The position numbers and the translations under genes were made by a program. Shown here piece after piece: positions 46,688 to 56,059 of a DNA stretch of 64,000 nucleotides (positions are counted from its first letter, which is position 1; each line of letters begins with the position of its first letter). The notes under the pieces are model-generated. The model had not been told where the DNA came from. It was given only the letters and a program-made list of their open reading frames with translations, and made no database searches. The DNA is from Streptomyces sp. TRM49041 (lineage in GTDB: Bacteria; Actinomycetota; Actinomycetes; Streptomycetales; Streptomycetaceae): positions 1 to 64,000 of the forward strand of contig NZ_VSRY01000170.1 in the NCBI RefSeq assembly GCF_008271805.1, read 5' to 3'.

Positions 46688-47605
46688 ATGGATCTGATCG
46701 GAGCACGTCCGAACCGCCGCGCGCTGCTGGCCACCGGGGCCGGAGCGGCGCTGGCCGCCGCCGTGGCGGTGGCCGGGCCCGCGCACGCCGCGCCCGGCCC
46801 CGGCGGCGGGGTCAGGGGCCGGTTACGCGCGCTGGAGCGGAAGCACGACGCGCGGCTCGGGGCGTTCGCGTACGACACGGGGACCGGCCGGGCGGTGCGG
46901 TACCGGGCGGACGAGCTCTTCCCCATGGCGTCGCTGTTCAAGACCCTGGCCGCGGCGGCCGTGCTGCGGGATCTCGACCGGGACGGCGAAGTCCTCGCCA
47001 AGCGCGTCCACTACACCGCGCGGTACGTCGAGGACTCGGGCTACTCCCCGGTCACCGAGCAGGCGGCGAACATCGCGAACGGCATGACCGTCGGCGAACT
47101 GTCCGCCGCGGCCATCTGCCGGAGCGACAACACCGCGGCGAACCTGCTGCTGCGTGAGCTGGGCGGGCCGACCGCCGTCACCCGGTTCTGCCGGTCGCTC
47201 GGCGACGGGACGACCCGGCTCGACCGGTGGGAGCCGGAGCTCAACTCGGCGGAGCCCTGGCGGGTCACCGACACCACCAGCCCGCGCGCCATCGGCCGTA
47301 CGTACGCCCGGCTGGTCCTCGGCGACGCGCTCGCGGCGCACGACCGGGAGCGCCTGACGGACTGGATGCTCGCCAACACCACCAGCGAGGCGCGGTTCCG
47401 TGCCGGGCTGCCCGAGGGCTGGCTCCTCGCGGACAAGACGGGCGGCGGCGGGTACGGCGGCAACAACGACGTCGGCATCGCATGGCCGCCCGGGCGGCCA
47501 CCGGTCGTCCTGGCCGTCCTCACGACCAAGTTCGAAGCCGACGCCAAGGCCGACAACCCGCTTGTCGCCAAGGCGGCGGAGATCCTGGCGGAGGCGCTGA
47601 GCTAG
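46688..47605 (+). CDS. Class A serine beta-lactamase
   Basis: A 305-residue exported enzyme. The signal peptide is of twin-arginine type (PNRRALLATGAGAAL) with an AHAA cleavage site near 34. All class A motifs are present: SLFK (Ser82, Lys85), SDN at 146-148, Glu182 in WEPELN, and KTG at 250-252. It should hydrolyse beta-lactams; secreted class A enzymes are common in Streptomyces. AAGGAGAAGGGGG precedes the ATG. It is convergent with the MetS gene, 54 bases away, and does not look like part of either biosynthetic block. Confidence 0.9.
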   Translation: MDLIGARPNRRALLATGAGAALAAAVAVAGPAHAAPGPGGGVRGRLRALERKHDARLGAFAYDTGTGRAVRYRADELFPMASLFKTLAAAAVLRDLDRDGEVLAKRVHYTARYVEDSGYSPVTEQAANIANGMTVGELSAAAICRSDNTAANLLLRELGGPTAVTRFCRSLGDGTTRLDRWEPELNSAEPWRVTDTTSPRAIGRTYARLVLGDALAAHDRERLTDWMLANTTSEARFRAGLPEGWLLADKTGGGGYGGNNDVGIAWPPGRPPVVLAVLTTKFEADAKADNPLVAKAAEILAEALS

Positions 47606-47659
47606 GGAGTGTCCGGCCCGCCGGTGCCCCGGCTCGGGGTCCCGGCTCAGGGTCCCGGA

Positions 47660-47827
47660 TCAGAGTCCCGGATCAGGGCCCCTTGACGGGCCCTCCGCGG
47701 GCCGGACGCCCGGGGGCATGGGTTCCGGCTCGTCGGGGTGGCCGCGCAGGCGGAGGATCGCGGCGACCAGACCGCCCCACACGATCCCGATGGCGATGAT
47801 CATCATGATGATGGCGGACGCCGACAT
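47660..47827 (-). CDS. metS: MetS-type small subunit of a methionine/alanine importer
   Basis: A 55-residue single-span membrane protein (MSASAIIMMIIAIGIVWGGL then a short charged tail). It starts in the stop of the transporter gene (ATGA), the arrangement of metP-metS in actinobacteria, where MetS is required for uptake. Its Pro/Gly-rich tail is encoded by GGTCCCGG-containing repeats that continue past the stop (about 47625-47690). Confidence 0.85.
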   Translation of the reverse strand: MSASAIIMMIIAIGIVWGGLVAAILRLRGHPDEPEPMPPGVRPAEGPSRGPDPGL

Positions 47828-49359
47828 CACGGCTCCTTCCGGTCGGCGGGGGACTCCATGTCCAGGTCGATGTCCTCTCCGCCGGCCTTCCAGTGAACGA
47901 CGGTGAGGAGCACACCGACGAGCAGTGCGCCGATGGCGACGCTCCAGCCGGTGGCGAGCAGGAAGCCGGTGGAGTAGCCCTCGTAGTTCTCGTCGAACTC
48001 GGCACGCAGACTGTCCACCATCATCCAGCCGAGGACCAGCGGAGTGATGACGCCGAGGCAGATGCGCCACCAGTGGCCCAGCCGGACGGCGGAGGTCTCG
48101 TCGGCGTTCTGCTGGAGGGACGGCAGCGCCCGCAGGACCCAGGCGATCACGACGAGGGCGACGAGCGCGGCGAGGGCGATGCCGTACTGGTTGATGAAGT
48201 GGTCGGCGCTGTCCAGCAGATAGAGCCCTTCGTCGGTCGGGTACAGCAGGATCGACACCAGCGCCACCAGCCCGCCCACGCCGAACACGGCGGTCCTGCG
48301 GCGCAGACCGGTGCGGTCCTGCACCGCGGAGACGACCACCTGCACGATGGAGATCAGCGAGGACAGTCCGGCGATCACCAGCGACAGGAAGAAGACGACG
48401 CCGAACAGTCCGCCCAGCGGCATCTCGGAGATGACTGTCGGGAAGGCGACGAACGCCAGGCCGAGCCCCGAGCTGGCGACCTCGCCGACCGGCACCCCGG
48501 CGCTGGTCGCCATGAAGCCGAGCGTCGCGAACACGCCGATGCCCGCCAGGATCTCGAAGGAGCTGTTCGCGAAGCCCGCGACCATCGCGGAGCCGGTGAG
48601 GTCGGCGCGGCGCCGCAGGTAGGAGGCGTAGGTGACCATGATGCCGAAGCCGATGGACAGCGAGAAGAAGATCTGTCCGTATGCCGCAACCCACACACTG
48701 CCGTTGCCGAGCTCCGACCAGTCGGGCGAGAACAGCGCGTCGAGGCCCGCCGAGGCGCCGTCCAGGGTGAGGGAGCGGATCACCAGGGCGGCGAAGAACA
48801 CCACCAGGAGCGGGATGAAGATCTTGTTGGCCCGCTCGATACCGCGCCGGATGCCGAACGCCAGGATGGCGAGGACGACGGCCCAGACGGCGATCAGCGG
48901 CCAGAGCACGCCGGGCACGTACGACGCGATGGGCCCCGGCGTGTCGGCGACCTTCAGGAACGTGCCGAACAGGAAGCCCTCGGGGTCGTCGCCCCACTGC
49001 TGCCCCACGGAGAAGCCGACGTAGCGAACGGCCCACGCGAGGATGACCGCGTAGTACGTGGCGATCACGAAGCTGACCATGACCTGCCACCAGCCGAGGG
49101 TCTCGGCGGGGCGGGCCATCTGGCGCAGCGCCGCGGGCGGGGACATCCGGTACTTGCGGCCGATCGTGTACTCCATGATCAGCAGCGGGATGCCCGCGGT
49201 GAGCAGGGCGACCAGGTAGGGGAGGAGGAACGCGCCGCCACCGTTCTCGAAGGCGATGGCGGGGAACCGCCAGATGTTGCCGAGGCCGATGGCGGAACCG
49301 ATCGCGGCCAGCAGGAATCCGGTGCGGGTGGCCCACTGCTCGCGCGGCTGCTGGGTCAT
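47827..49359 (-). CDS. metP: Sodium-dependent amino acid transporter (NSS/SNF family, MetP-like)
   Basis: A 510-residue neurotransmitter:sodium symporter homologue with about 12 transmembrane segments. The N-terminal REQWATRTGFLLAAIGSAIGLGNIWRFPAI is the family signature, with the unwound helix and sodium site. Coupling to the small MetS gene indicates methionine/alanine uptake. ATG 49359 gives the usual start; a longer frame to 49575 is not supported. The 218-bp gap to the antiporter gene holds the divergent promoters and shows no further feature. Confidence 0.9.
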   Translation of the reverse strand: MTQQPREQWATRTGFLLAAIGSAIGLGNIWRFPAIAFENGGGAFLLPYLVALLTAGIPLLIMEYTIGRKYRMSPPAALRQMARPAETLGWWQVMVSFVIATYYAVILAWAVRYVGFSVGQQWGDDPEGFLFGTFLKVADTPGPIASYVPGVLWPLIAVWAVVLAILAFGIRRGIERANKIFIPLLVVFFAALVIRSLTLDGASAGLDALFSPDWSELGNGSVWVAAYGQIFFSLSIGFGIMVTYASYLRRRADLTGSAMVAGFANSSFEILAGIGVFATLGFMATSAGVPVGEVASSGLGLAFVAFPTVISEMPLGGLFGVVFFLSLVIAGLSSLISIVQVVVSAVQDRTGLRRRTAVFGVGGLVALVSILLYPTDEGLYLLDSADHFINQYGIALAALVALVVIAWVLRALPSLQQNADETSAVRLGHWWRICLGVITPLVLGWMMVDSLRAEFDENYEGYSTGFLLATGWSVAIGALLVGVLLTVVHWKAGGEDIDLDMESPADRKEP

Positions 49360-49577
49360 GTCGTGTCCTTCTGGTCTGCGCTTTGGGGAGTGCTGGAACC
49401 TTCCGCTCCGTTTCAAGGAGATCCGACCTGATCGCACGTTAGCGCGGGACTGCGAGACCGGCACGCGGGGCGGCGGAGGGCGTCCGATACATTTCCGGAT
49501 CGCGGCGTTCCATGGGCCGGTCCCCGGTCGGCGCGTCGTAAGAGAACCGTCGTCGCTGATCGGGGGATGTCCCACCC

Positions 49578-50846
49578 ATGGTGCTGGTAGCTGTCTTCGG
49601 TGCCGCGCTGCTCATCGCGGTGCTGTTGTCCGGGCTTGCCGCCCGGACCGTTCTGTCCACCTCCTTCCTGTTCCTCGTCGGCGGCGCGCTCGTCAGTGAC
49701 GGCTTCCTCGGTTTGATCCACATCACCCCGGACAGTGAGATCGTCGGCGTCACCGCCGATCTGGCACTCTTCGCGGTGCTGTTCACGGACGGCATGCACG
49801 TGTCGTTCCCGAAGCTGCGGGAGAACTGGAAGAACCCCGCCCGCGCCCTCGGTCTGGGCATGCCGCTGGCCCTGGTGGGCACGGCGCTCATCACGCACTA
49901 TCTGGTGGGGCTCGACTGGACGACGTCGTTCCTCGTCGGGGCCGTGCTCGCGCCCACCGACCCGGTCTTCGCGTCGGCGATCGTCGGCCGCAAGGAGGTG
50001 CCGGCGAAGCTGCGGCAGCTGCTCAACGTCGAGAGCGGCATCAACGACGGTCTCGCGCTGCCCGTCGTGCTGGTTCTGATCGCCGCGGCCGGTCCGACGG
50101 CCGGTGGCTTCGCGGAGACGTCGTACGGCGCGATCGGCCTGGAACTCGCGCTCGGACTGGCGTTCGGTGTGCTGCTGCCGCTGCTGGTCAGCGGCCTCTC
50201 CCGGTTCCGGCTGCTCGGCGCCGAGCCGAAGCTTCAGCCGCTGCTCCCGCTGGCCACCGCCGTCATCCTGTACGGCGCCTGCCACCTGACCCACGCCAAC
50301 CCGTACCTGGCGGCGTTCTCCGCGGGCGCGGTGCTGACCGCGGTGTCGCCGGAGGCGAAGGACGCGTTCGAGCCGCTCGGCGAGGCGCTGGCCGAACTGG
50401 CCAAGTTCGCCGCGCTGCTGGTGTTCGGCGCGCTGCTGACGCCGCAGCTCTTCGGCGACCTGTCGTTCGGCGGGTACGTCACGGTGGTCCTGGCCATCGT
50501 CCTGATCCGGCCCGCGTCGATGCTGTTGTCGCTGGCCGGGACGCGGTTCGACCGCCGCGAGCGGCTGGTCGCCGCCTGGTTCGGGCCGAAGGGTTTCGCG
50601 TCGGTGGTGTACGGGCTGCTCGTACTCCATGCGGGGATTCCGCAGGGCCAGGAGGCGTACACGCTGATCGCCGTCTGCATCGCCTTCTCGATCATCGCCC
50701 ACAGCAGCACGGACGTCCCGATCGCGCGGGCCTTCCACGTCGAGAGTCTGGCGGGCATCCCGACCGACGAGGACGAGAAGACGCGGGCGGAAGAGCCGGA
50801 GAAGTCCCACCACACGGTGTCCGGCGGCACTCCCCCAGGCGCCTGA
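49578..50846 (+). CDS. NhaP-type cation/proton antiporter (CPA1 family)
   Basis: A 422-residue protein with about 12 transmembrane helices. FTDGMHVS, GAVLAPTDPVFASAIVG and LNVESGINDGLALP contain the conserved TDP and ND residues of CPA1 antiporters. It exchanges Na+ or K+ for H+. The hydrophilic C-terminal tail is short (about 30 residues), without a TrkA-C domain. It stands alone, followed by a strong terminator. Confidence 0.9.
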   Translation: MVLVAVFGAALLIAVLLSGLAARTVLSTSFLFLVGGALVSDGFLGLIHITPDSEIVGVTADLALFAVLFTDGMHVSFPKLRENWKNPARALGLGMPLALVGTALITHYLVGLDWTTSFLVGAVLAPTDPVFASAIVGRKEVPAKLRQLLNVESGINDGLALPVVLVLIAAAGPTAGGFAETSYGAIGLELALGLAFGVLLPLLVSGLSRFRLLGAEPKLQPLLPLATAVILYGACHLTHANPYLAAFSAGAVLTAVSPEAKDAFEPLGEALAELAKFAALLVFGALLTPQLFGDLSFGGYVTVVLAIVLIRPASMLLSLAGTRFDRRERLVAAWFGPKGFASVVYGLLVLHAGIPQGQEAYTLIAVCIAFSIIAHSSTDVPIARAFHVESLAGIPTDEDEKTRAEEPEKSHHTVSGGTPPGA

Positions 50847-50877
50847 CGGCACGGCGGCCGCCGGACGGCATGCCCCT

Positions 50878-50920
50878 CATGGCCCTCTTGGCCCTTCACC
50901 CGGGCCCCAGGAGGGCCATG
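50878..50920 (+). terminator. Terminator after the antiporter gene
   Basis: A 14-bp stem with one G-U-type pair (50878-50891 against 50907-50920). The loop contains a further GCCC/GGGC pairing. It lies 31 bases after the stop. Confidence 0.8.
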
Positions 50921-51012
50921 ATGGTCGGGTGGAGCCCGTTCCGCGCGCCCGCGCCGTGTGATCCCGGAGTTTCCGGGCACCCGGGCGGTCGACGACGCAA
51001 GGAGACGCCGCG

Positions 51013-51786
51013 ATGACCTCACGCACGGCCCGCAGCCCGGTGGTTCCCGCGCTGCGGGCCGTGCGCGCTGTCGTGTTCGACACCGACGGCGTCATCACCG
51101 ACTCGGCGCGGGTCCACGCGGCCGCGTGGAAGGCGGCGTTCGACGCGTATCTGGAGAACCTGCCCCCGGACACGGCGGCCGGCCCCGCGCGCCGGCCGTT
51201 CGGCACCGCCGACGACTATCCGCGGTACGTGGACGGGCGCTCCCGGCTGGACGGGGCGGCGGCCTTCCTCGCCTCGCGCGGGCTGTCCACCGACCCGTCC
51301 ACGGTGGAGGCGGTCGCGGCCGACAAGGAACGACGCTTCACCGAACGGCTGCGCGAGCGGGGGGTCGACGCCTACCCCGGTACGGTGCGGCTGCTGCGCG
51401 CCCTGCGTGAGGCCGGTGTCCCGCTGGCCGCCGCCTCGGCCTCGCGGCACGCCCGGGAGCTGCTGGAGCGGGCGGGGGTCATCGCCCTGTTCGACGCGCT
51501 GGTGGAGGGCACGGAGGCGGCCCGGCTCGGCCTGCCCGGCAAGCCGGACCCGGCGCTGTTCCTGGAGGCGGCGCGGAGGCTCGGCCGGCCGGCCGGGCGG
51601 TGCGCCGTGGTGGAGGACGCCCTGGCGGGCGTGGAGGCGGGGCGGCGCGGCGGCTTCGGGCTGGTCGTCGGCGTCGACCGTACGGGTGGCCCCGGCCACG
51701 CGGAGGCGCTGCGGAGCCACGGGGCCGACCTCGTCGTACAGGACCTTGCCGAGCTGCTGGCCGTACGGGAGGGACAGCCGTCATGA
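51013..51786 (+). CDS. Beta-phosphoglucomutase-like HAD phosphatase
   Basis: A 257-residue HAD-family protein: FDTDGVITDS (nucleophile Asp in the DxD motif), AAASASRHAR (motif II Ser region), GKPDPALF (Lys) and VVEDALAGVEA (acidic motif). The gene pair with a GH65 phosphorylase is the classic arrangement: the phosphorylase releases beta-glucose 1-phosphate, which this enzyme turns into glucose 6-phosphate. ATGA overlap couples it to the next gene. Confidence 0.9.
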   Translation: MTSRTARSPVVPALRAVRAVVFDTDGVITDSARVHAAAWKAAFDAYLENLPPDTAAGPARRPFGTADDYPRYVDGRSRLDGAAAFLASRGLSTDPSTVEAVAADKERRFTERLRERGVDAYPGTVRLLRALREAGVPLAAASASRHARELLERAGVIALFDALVEGTEAARLGLPGKPDPALFLEAARRLGRPAGRCAVVEDALAGVEAGRRGGFGLVVGVDRTGGPGHAEALRSHGADLVVQDLAELLAVREGQPS

Positions 51787-54170
51787 GCGACTGGACGTGG
51801 CAGTTCGAGGGATACGCCGCCGAGCGGGAGAGCCTGCGCGAGGCGTTGTGCACGCTGGGCAACGGCTACTTTGCGACACGCGGGGCGATGCCCGAGTGCG
51901 CGGCGGACGGCACGCACTACCCGGGCACGTACGCGGCCGGGTGCTACAACCGGCTGGCGTCGGAGGTGGCGGGCCGGCGCGTCGAGAACGAGGACATGGT
52001 CAATCTGCCGAACTGGCTGCCCTTGCGCTACCGGGTGGCCGACGGGCCGGAGCCCGGCCCCTGGCTGACGCCCGCGCACGAGTTCCTCACCGACCACGCG
52101 CTCACCCTCGACCTGCGCGGGGGCACCCTGGAGCGGCGGAGCCGGTACGAGGACGACGGCGGGCGGCGGCTCGCGGTCCGCCAGGTGCGGCTGGTCCATA
52201 TGGGTGATCCGCATGTGGCGGCGCTGCGCACCGAGTTCACCGCCGAGAACTGGGCGGGGACGCTGGAGGTGGAGGCGGAGCTGGACGGCTCGGTCACCAA
52301 CACGGGCGTGGCCCGCTACCGGCAGCTCTCGTCGCGGCACCTGGAGCACATCGAGACGGGTGAGGCCGCGGACGAGCGGGTGTGGCTGTGCGCCCGTACG
52401 ACCACGTCCGACATCCGGATCGGGCTCGCCGCACGCACGACGGCCCCGGAGGAGGCCGTCGTGCAGCACCGGGAGCGCCGGGTGGCGCAGCGGTTCCGGC
52501 TCACGCTGCTGCCGGGTGCGACGGTCGTGGTGGACAAGACGGTGGCGCTGCACACCTCGCGCGACCCGGCGATCTCCGACCCGCTGCACGCGGCGGTGGA
52601 CCGGGTGGGCCGCGCGCCCGGCTTCGGTGAGCTGCTGACGTCGCACCGGGCGGCGTGGCAGCAGCAATGGCGCCGCGCCGAGCTGGAGGTGCCCGACGAG
52701 GCGGGTCGCATCCTGCGGCTGCACCTGTTCCACGTGTTGCAGACGCTGTCGCCGCACACCGCCGACCTGGACGTGGGCGTTCCGGCGCGCGGGCTGCACG
52801 GGGAGGCGTACCGGGGGCATATCTTCTGGGACGAGCTGTTTGTGCTGCCGTACCTCAATCTGCACTTCCCCGAGGTGTCCCGGGCGCTGCTCACCTACCG
52901 GCACCGGCGGCTTGAGCGGGCCCGGTTCTCGGCCCGTGACGTGGGCCGTTCGGGGGCCATGTACCCGTGGCAGAGCGGCAGCGACGGGCGGGAGGAGACA
53001 CAGCAGCTGCACCTCAATCCGCGTTCGGGCCGCTGGCTGCCGGACCACTCGCGGCTCCAGCACCATGTGGGATCGGCCATCGCGTACAACGTGTGGCGGT
53101 ACTGGGAGGCGAGCGGGGACGACGAGTTCCTGCACACCAAGGGGGCGGAGATGCTGCTGGAGATCGCCCGGTTCTGGGCGGACTCGGCGGCGTACGACGA
53201 CGCCATCGACCGCTACCGGATCCGCGGCGTCATGGGCCCGGACGAGTACCACGACGCCTACCCCGGGTCGAAGCGCCCGGGCCTGGACGACAACGCGTAC
53301 ACGAACGTGACGGCGGCGTGGGTGCTGATGCGGGCCCTGGAACTGATGGAGTCGCTGCCGGAGCCGCGCCGCCGGGAGCTGGAGGAGCGGATCGGGCTCC
53401 ACCACAGCGAGCTGGCTCTGTGGGAGGACGTGTCGCGCAGGCTGTACGTGCCGTTCCACGACGGGGTGATCAGCCAGTTCCACGGCTACGGCGAGCTGGC
53501 GGAGCTGAACTGGGACGAGCTGCGCCACAAGTACGGCGACATCCGGCGGCTGGACCGCATCCTGGAGGCGGAGGGCGACTCCATCAACCGGTACAAGGCG
53601 TCCAAGCAGGCGGATGTGCTGATGCTGGGCTATCTCTTCCCGCCGGGCGAACTGCGGGGACTGCTGCGGCGGCTCGGGCATGTGCTGGACGACGAGACGT
53701 GGTGGCGGACCGTCGACTACTACCTGCATCGGACGAGCCACGGCTCGACGCTGAGCGTGCTGGTGCACGGGTGGGTGCTGGCGCGGGTGCGCCGGTCGGA
53801 GGCGTGGGAGTTCTGCCAGGAGGCCCTGGAGGCGGACATCGCGGACGTGCACGGCGGCACGACGGCCGAGGGCATCCACCTCGGGGCGATGGCGGGCACG
53901 CTCGACCTGGTGCAGCGCGGGCTGACGGGGCTCGATACCCGTGGCGGGGTGCTGCGGCTGGACCCGGTGCCGCTGCCGGAGCTGTCCGAGTACGACTTCA
54001 CGCTGCGGTTCCACGGCCACTGGGGCGTGCGGCTGCGGATGACGCCGGGGAACCTGCATGTGGCGGTCCCCGAGTCGGGGACCGCGCCGATCGACATCCT
54101 GCTGCCCGACCGGTCGGTGTCGATCGAGCCGGGGCGCGTCGCGCGACTGCCGCTGCCGCCGCCGGACTGA
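51783..54170 (+). CDS. Glycoside hydrolase family 65 disaccharide phosphorylase
   Basis: A 795-residue GH65 enzyme. The N-terminal beta-sandwich begins WQFEGYAAERESLREALCTLGNG; the catalytic (alpha/alpha)6 barrel has VMGPDEYHDAYPG with the acid Glu, KQADVLMLGYLF, and HRTSHGSTLS for phosphate binding. It phosphorolyses an alpha-linked glucose disaccharide such as trehalose, maltose or kojibiose; which one cannot be told. It works with the upstream beta-phosphoglucomutase in cytoplasmic disaccharide use. Confidence 0.9.
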   Translation: MSDWTWQFEGYAAERESLREALCTLGNGYFATRGAMPECAADGTHYPGTYAAGCYNRLASEVAGRRVENEDMVNLPNWLPLRYRVADGPEPGPWLTPAHEFLTDHALTLDLRGGTLERRSRYEDDGGRRLAVRQVRLVHMGDPHVAALRTEFTAENWAGTLEVEAELDGSVTNTGVARYRQLSSRHLEHIETGEAADERVWLCARTTTSDIRIGLAARTTAPEEAVVQHRERRVAQRFRLTLLPGATVVVDKTVALHTSRDPAISDPLHAAVDRVGRAPGFGELLTSHRAAWQQQWRRAELEVPDEAGRILRLHLFHVLQTLSPHTADLDVGVPARGLHGEAYRGHIFWDELFVLPYLNLHFPEVSRALLTYRHRRLERARFSARDVGRSGAMYPWQSGSDGREETQQLHLNPRSGRWLPDHSRLQHHVGSAIAYNVWRYWEASGDDEFLHTKGAEMLLEIARFWADSAAYDDAIDRYRIRGVMGPDEYHDAYPGSKRPGLDDNAYTNVTAAWVLMRALELMESLPEPRRRELEERIGLHHSELALWEDVSRRLYVPFHDGVISQFHGYGELAELNWDELRHKYGDIRRLDRILEAEGDSINRYKASKQADVLMLGYLFPPGELRGLLRRLGHVLDDETWWRTVDYYLHRTSHGSTLSVLVHGWVLARVRRSEAWEFCQEALEADIADVHGGTTAEGIHLGAMAGTLDLVQRGLTGLDTRGGVLRLDPVPLPELSEYDFTLRFHGHWGVRLRMTPGNLHVAVPESGTAPIDILLPDRSVSIEPGRVARLPLPPPD

Positions 54171-54553
54171 CGGGCAGGTGGCCTGCTGAGGCGGCGTCAC
54201 TCCGTCAACAACCGTCCACTTCCACACCGAACTCGGCGCGTGGCGCGTAACAGGGGGCGGGCAGCGGGTAATTGGCGTCAGGACCGGTGCACCGCCGGGC
54301 CGCAACCCTTGATCCCACTGCAAGTTAGGCTAACCTAACTTTCTGTAGGCGGTGGTGGGCACCCCGCCCGTGCCCGCCGCGCGTGCGCCTTGTGCGCGAT
54401 CTCCGCAACACGACCGAAGGGCATACGCCATGCCGAACGGCGCGCCGCGCGCCGAGCTTCTTCCGGCCCGTCGGTCGCCACCGCCGCCACCGCGACCACC
54501 ACCACCGCCCGTATCCGCACGACGCACGACGTACCGGAACCGGAAGGACCGCG
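54171..54553. other. Promoter and leader region of the siderophore operon
   Basis: A 383-bp non-coding stretch. GCAGG/CCTGC at about 54176-54188 is a weak hairpin after the GH65 gene. The iron box lies at 54323-54340, leaving a leader of roughly 200 bases before the first gene. A frame starting at ATG 54430 runs through Pro-rich low-complexity sequence and looks like GC bias rather than a gene. Confidence 0.5.
54323..54340. promoter_or_regulatory. DmdR/IdeR-type iron box
   Basis: AGTTAGGCTAACCTAACT at 54323-54340 closely matches the actinobacterial iron box built on TTAGGTTAGGCTAACCTAA. With iron, the DtxR-family repressor should bind here and shut off the operon. Confidence 0.88.
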
Positions 54554-56059
54554 ATGACGACCGATCAAGCCGCCGAGGACCCGACGACCGTGGATCTCCT
54601 CGGCGTGGGCATCGGCCCGTTCAACCTGTCGCTCGCCGCGCTCGCCGACGGGGTGCCGGGGCTCGACGCCGTCTTCCTGGAGCAGCGCCCCGCCTTCCAC
54701 TGGCACCCGGGCCTGCTCATCGACGGCGCCACGCTCCAAGTGCCGTTCCTGGCCGACCTGGTGAGCCTGGTCGACCCGACGAGCCCCTGGTCGTTCCTCA
54801 ACCACATCCGCGCCCAGGAGCGGCTGTTCCCGTTCTACTTCGCCGAGCGGTTCCACATACCGCGCGCCGAGTACGACGCCTACTGCCGCTGGGTCAGCGA
54901 GGAACTGCCGTCCTGCCGCTTCGGCCACCGGGCCGACACCGTCCGCTGGGACGAGGGCCGCCAGGCGTACGAGGTCGGGTTCACCCGCCTCGACGGGCAC
55001 GGCGTGCCCTTGGGGACCGGCCGGGTCCTCGCCCGGCACCTCGCGCTCGGCGTCGGCACCGCCCCGCACGTGCCCGCGCCGCTGCGCGCCCTGACCGCCG
55101 ACCCCGGCGTGCCGGTGCTGCACTCCGCCGACTACCTCGCCCACCGGGACCGGCTCCGCACCGCCGGCCATGTCACGGTCGTCGGCGCCGGGCAGTCGGG
55201 CGCCGAGGTGCTGCTCGACCTGCTGCGGGCCCGGCCGGAGGGGCGGGAGGGGCTGGCGTGGCTGGCCCGTACCGCGGCGTTCGCGCCCATGGAGTACAGC
55301 AAGCTCGGCCTGGAGCACTTCACCCCCGACTACACCCGCTACTTCCACGACCTGCCGGAGACCGCCCGGGACGGGCTGCTGCCGGGGCAGTGGCAGCTGT
55401 ACAAGGGGATCAGCGCGGACACCCTCGCCGACATCCACGACGAGCTGTACCGGCGGGTCGTGGAGGGCGGCGGCGGCTGGCCGGACGTCACGCTCACGCC
55501 CGGGGTGGCCGTCACCGCCGCCGAACGCCGCGACGGGCGCGTGGAGCTGAGCCTGGAACACGCCGAGGAGGGCTCGCGGGCCCGGCTGCGCACCGACGCG
55601 GTCGTCCTCGCCACCGGGTACGCGGAGCGGCCCGTCGACGGGCTCCTCGAACCGCTCGGCCGGCACATCGCCCGGGACGGCGCGGGCCGCCCCCTCGTCG
55701 GCCGGGACCAGCGGCTCGTCCTCGACGAGAAGGTCGGCGGCTCGGTGTTCGTGCAGAACGCGGAACGGCACACGCACGGCGTGGGCACCCCCGACCTCGG
55801 TCTGGCCGCCTGGCGCTCCGCGCTGATCCTCAACGCCCTCACCGGGCGCGCCGCCTACCGGCTGCCGGAGCGGACCGCGTTCACGACCTTCGGCCTCACC
55901 GGGGCGCGTACGCCCGGGGCCCGTACGCACGGAGCCCGTACGCACGGAGCCCGTACGCCCGGAGCCCGTACGCCCGGGGCCGGTACGCCCGGGGACCGGC
56001 CCCACCCGCCGGCGGACCGGTCCCTTACCTCCGCCGACGAGCGGATGGAGTGCGCATGA
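54554..56059 (+). CDS. L-lysine N6-hydroxylase-type siderophore monooxygenase
   Basis: A 501-residue flavin N-hydroxylase of the IucD/SidA/PvdA family: FAD motif GVGIGPFNLSLAAL at 17-30, NADPH motif VVGAGQSGAEVLLDLL about 210-226, and ATGYA. It hydroxylates the side-chain amine of lysine (or ornithine, cadaverine). No decarboxylase gene is present, so free lysine is more likely than cadaverine, as in aerobactin. The ATG at 54554 follows GGAAGGACC. Residues about 446-480 are a PGART/HGART repeat tail encoded by six 15-base units, absent from typical members. Confidence 0.88.
   Translation: MTTDQAAEDPTTVDLLGVGIGPFNLSLAALADGVPGLDAVFLEQRPAFHWHPGLLIDGATLQVPFLADLVSLVDPTSPWSFLNHIRAQERLFPFYFAERFHIPRAEYDAYCRWVSEELPSCRFGHRADTVRWDEGRQAYEVGFTRLDGHGVPLGTGRVLARHLALGVGTAPHVPAPLRALTADPGVPVLHSADYLAHRDRLRTAGHVTVVGAGQSGAEVLLDLLRARPEGREGLAWLARTAAFAPMEYSKLGLEHFTPDYTRYFHDLPETARDGLLPGQWQLYKGISADTLADIHDELYRRVVEGGGGWPDVTLTPGVAVTAAERRDGRVELSLEHAEEGSRARLRTDAVVLATGYAERPVDGLLEPLGRHIARDGAGRPLVGRDQRLVLDEKVGGSVFVQNAERHTHGVGTPDLGLAAWRSALILNALTGRAAYRLPERTAFTTFGLTGARTPGARTHGARTHGARTPGARTPGAGTPGDRPHPPADRSLTSADERMECA
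55908..55997 (+). repeat. Six-copy 15-bp tandem repeat in the N-hydroxylase 3' end
   Basis: Six in-frame units of GTACGCCCGGAGCCC with small changes. They encode an Ala-Arg-Thr-Pro-Gly tail, and copy number is a multiple of three bases so it can vary without frameshift. Confidence 0.85.

Noticed and set aside
46688..47605. Beta-lactamase as a resistance gene of a beta-lactam cluster
   Set aside because: No beta-lactam biosynthetic genes are nearby, and secreted class A enzymes are common in Streptomyces without such clusters.
54352..54553. Possible leader ORF from ATG 54430 in the siderophore promoter region
   Set aside because: Pro/Arg-rich translation, no good ribosome site, and it runs on out of frame through the N-hydroxylase gene.
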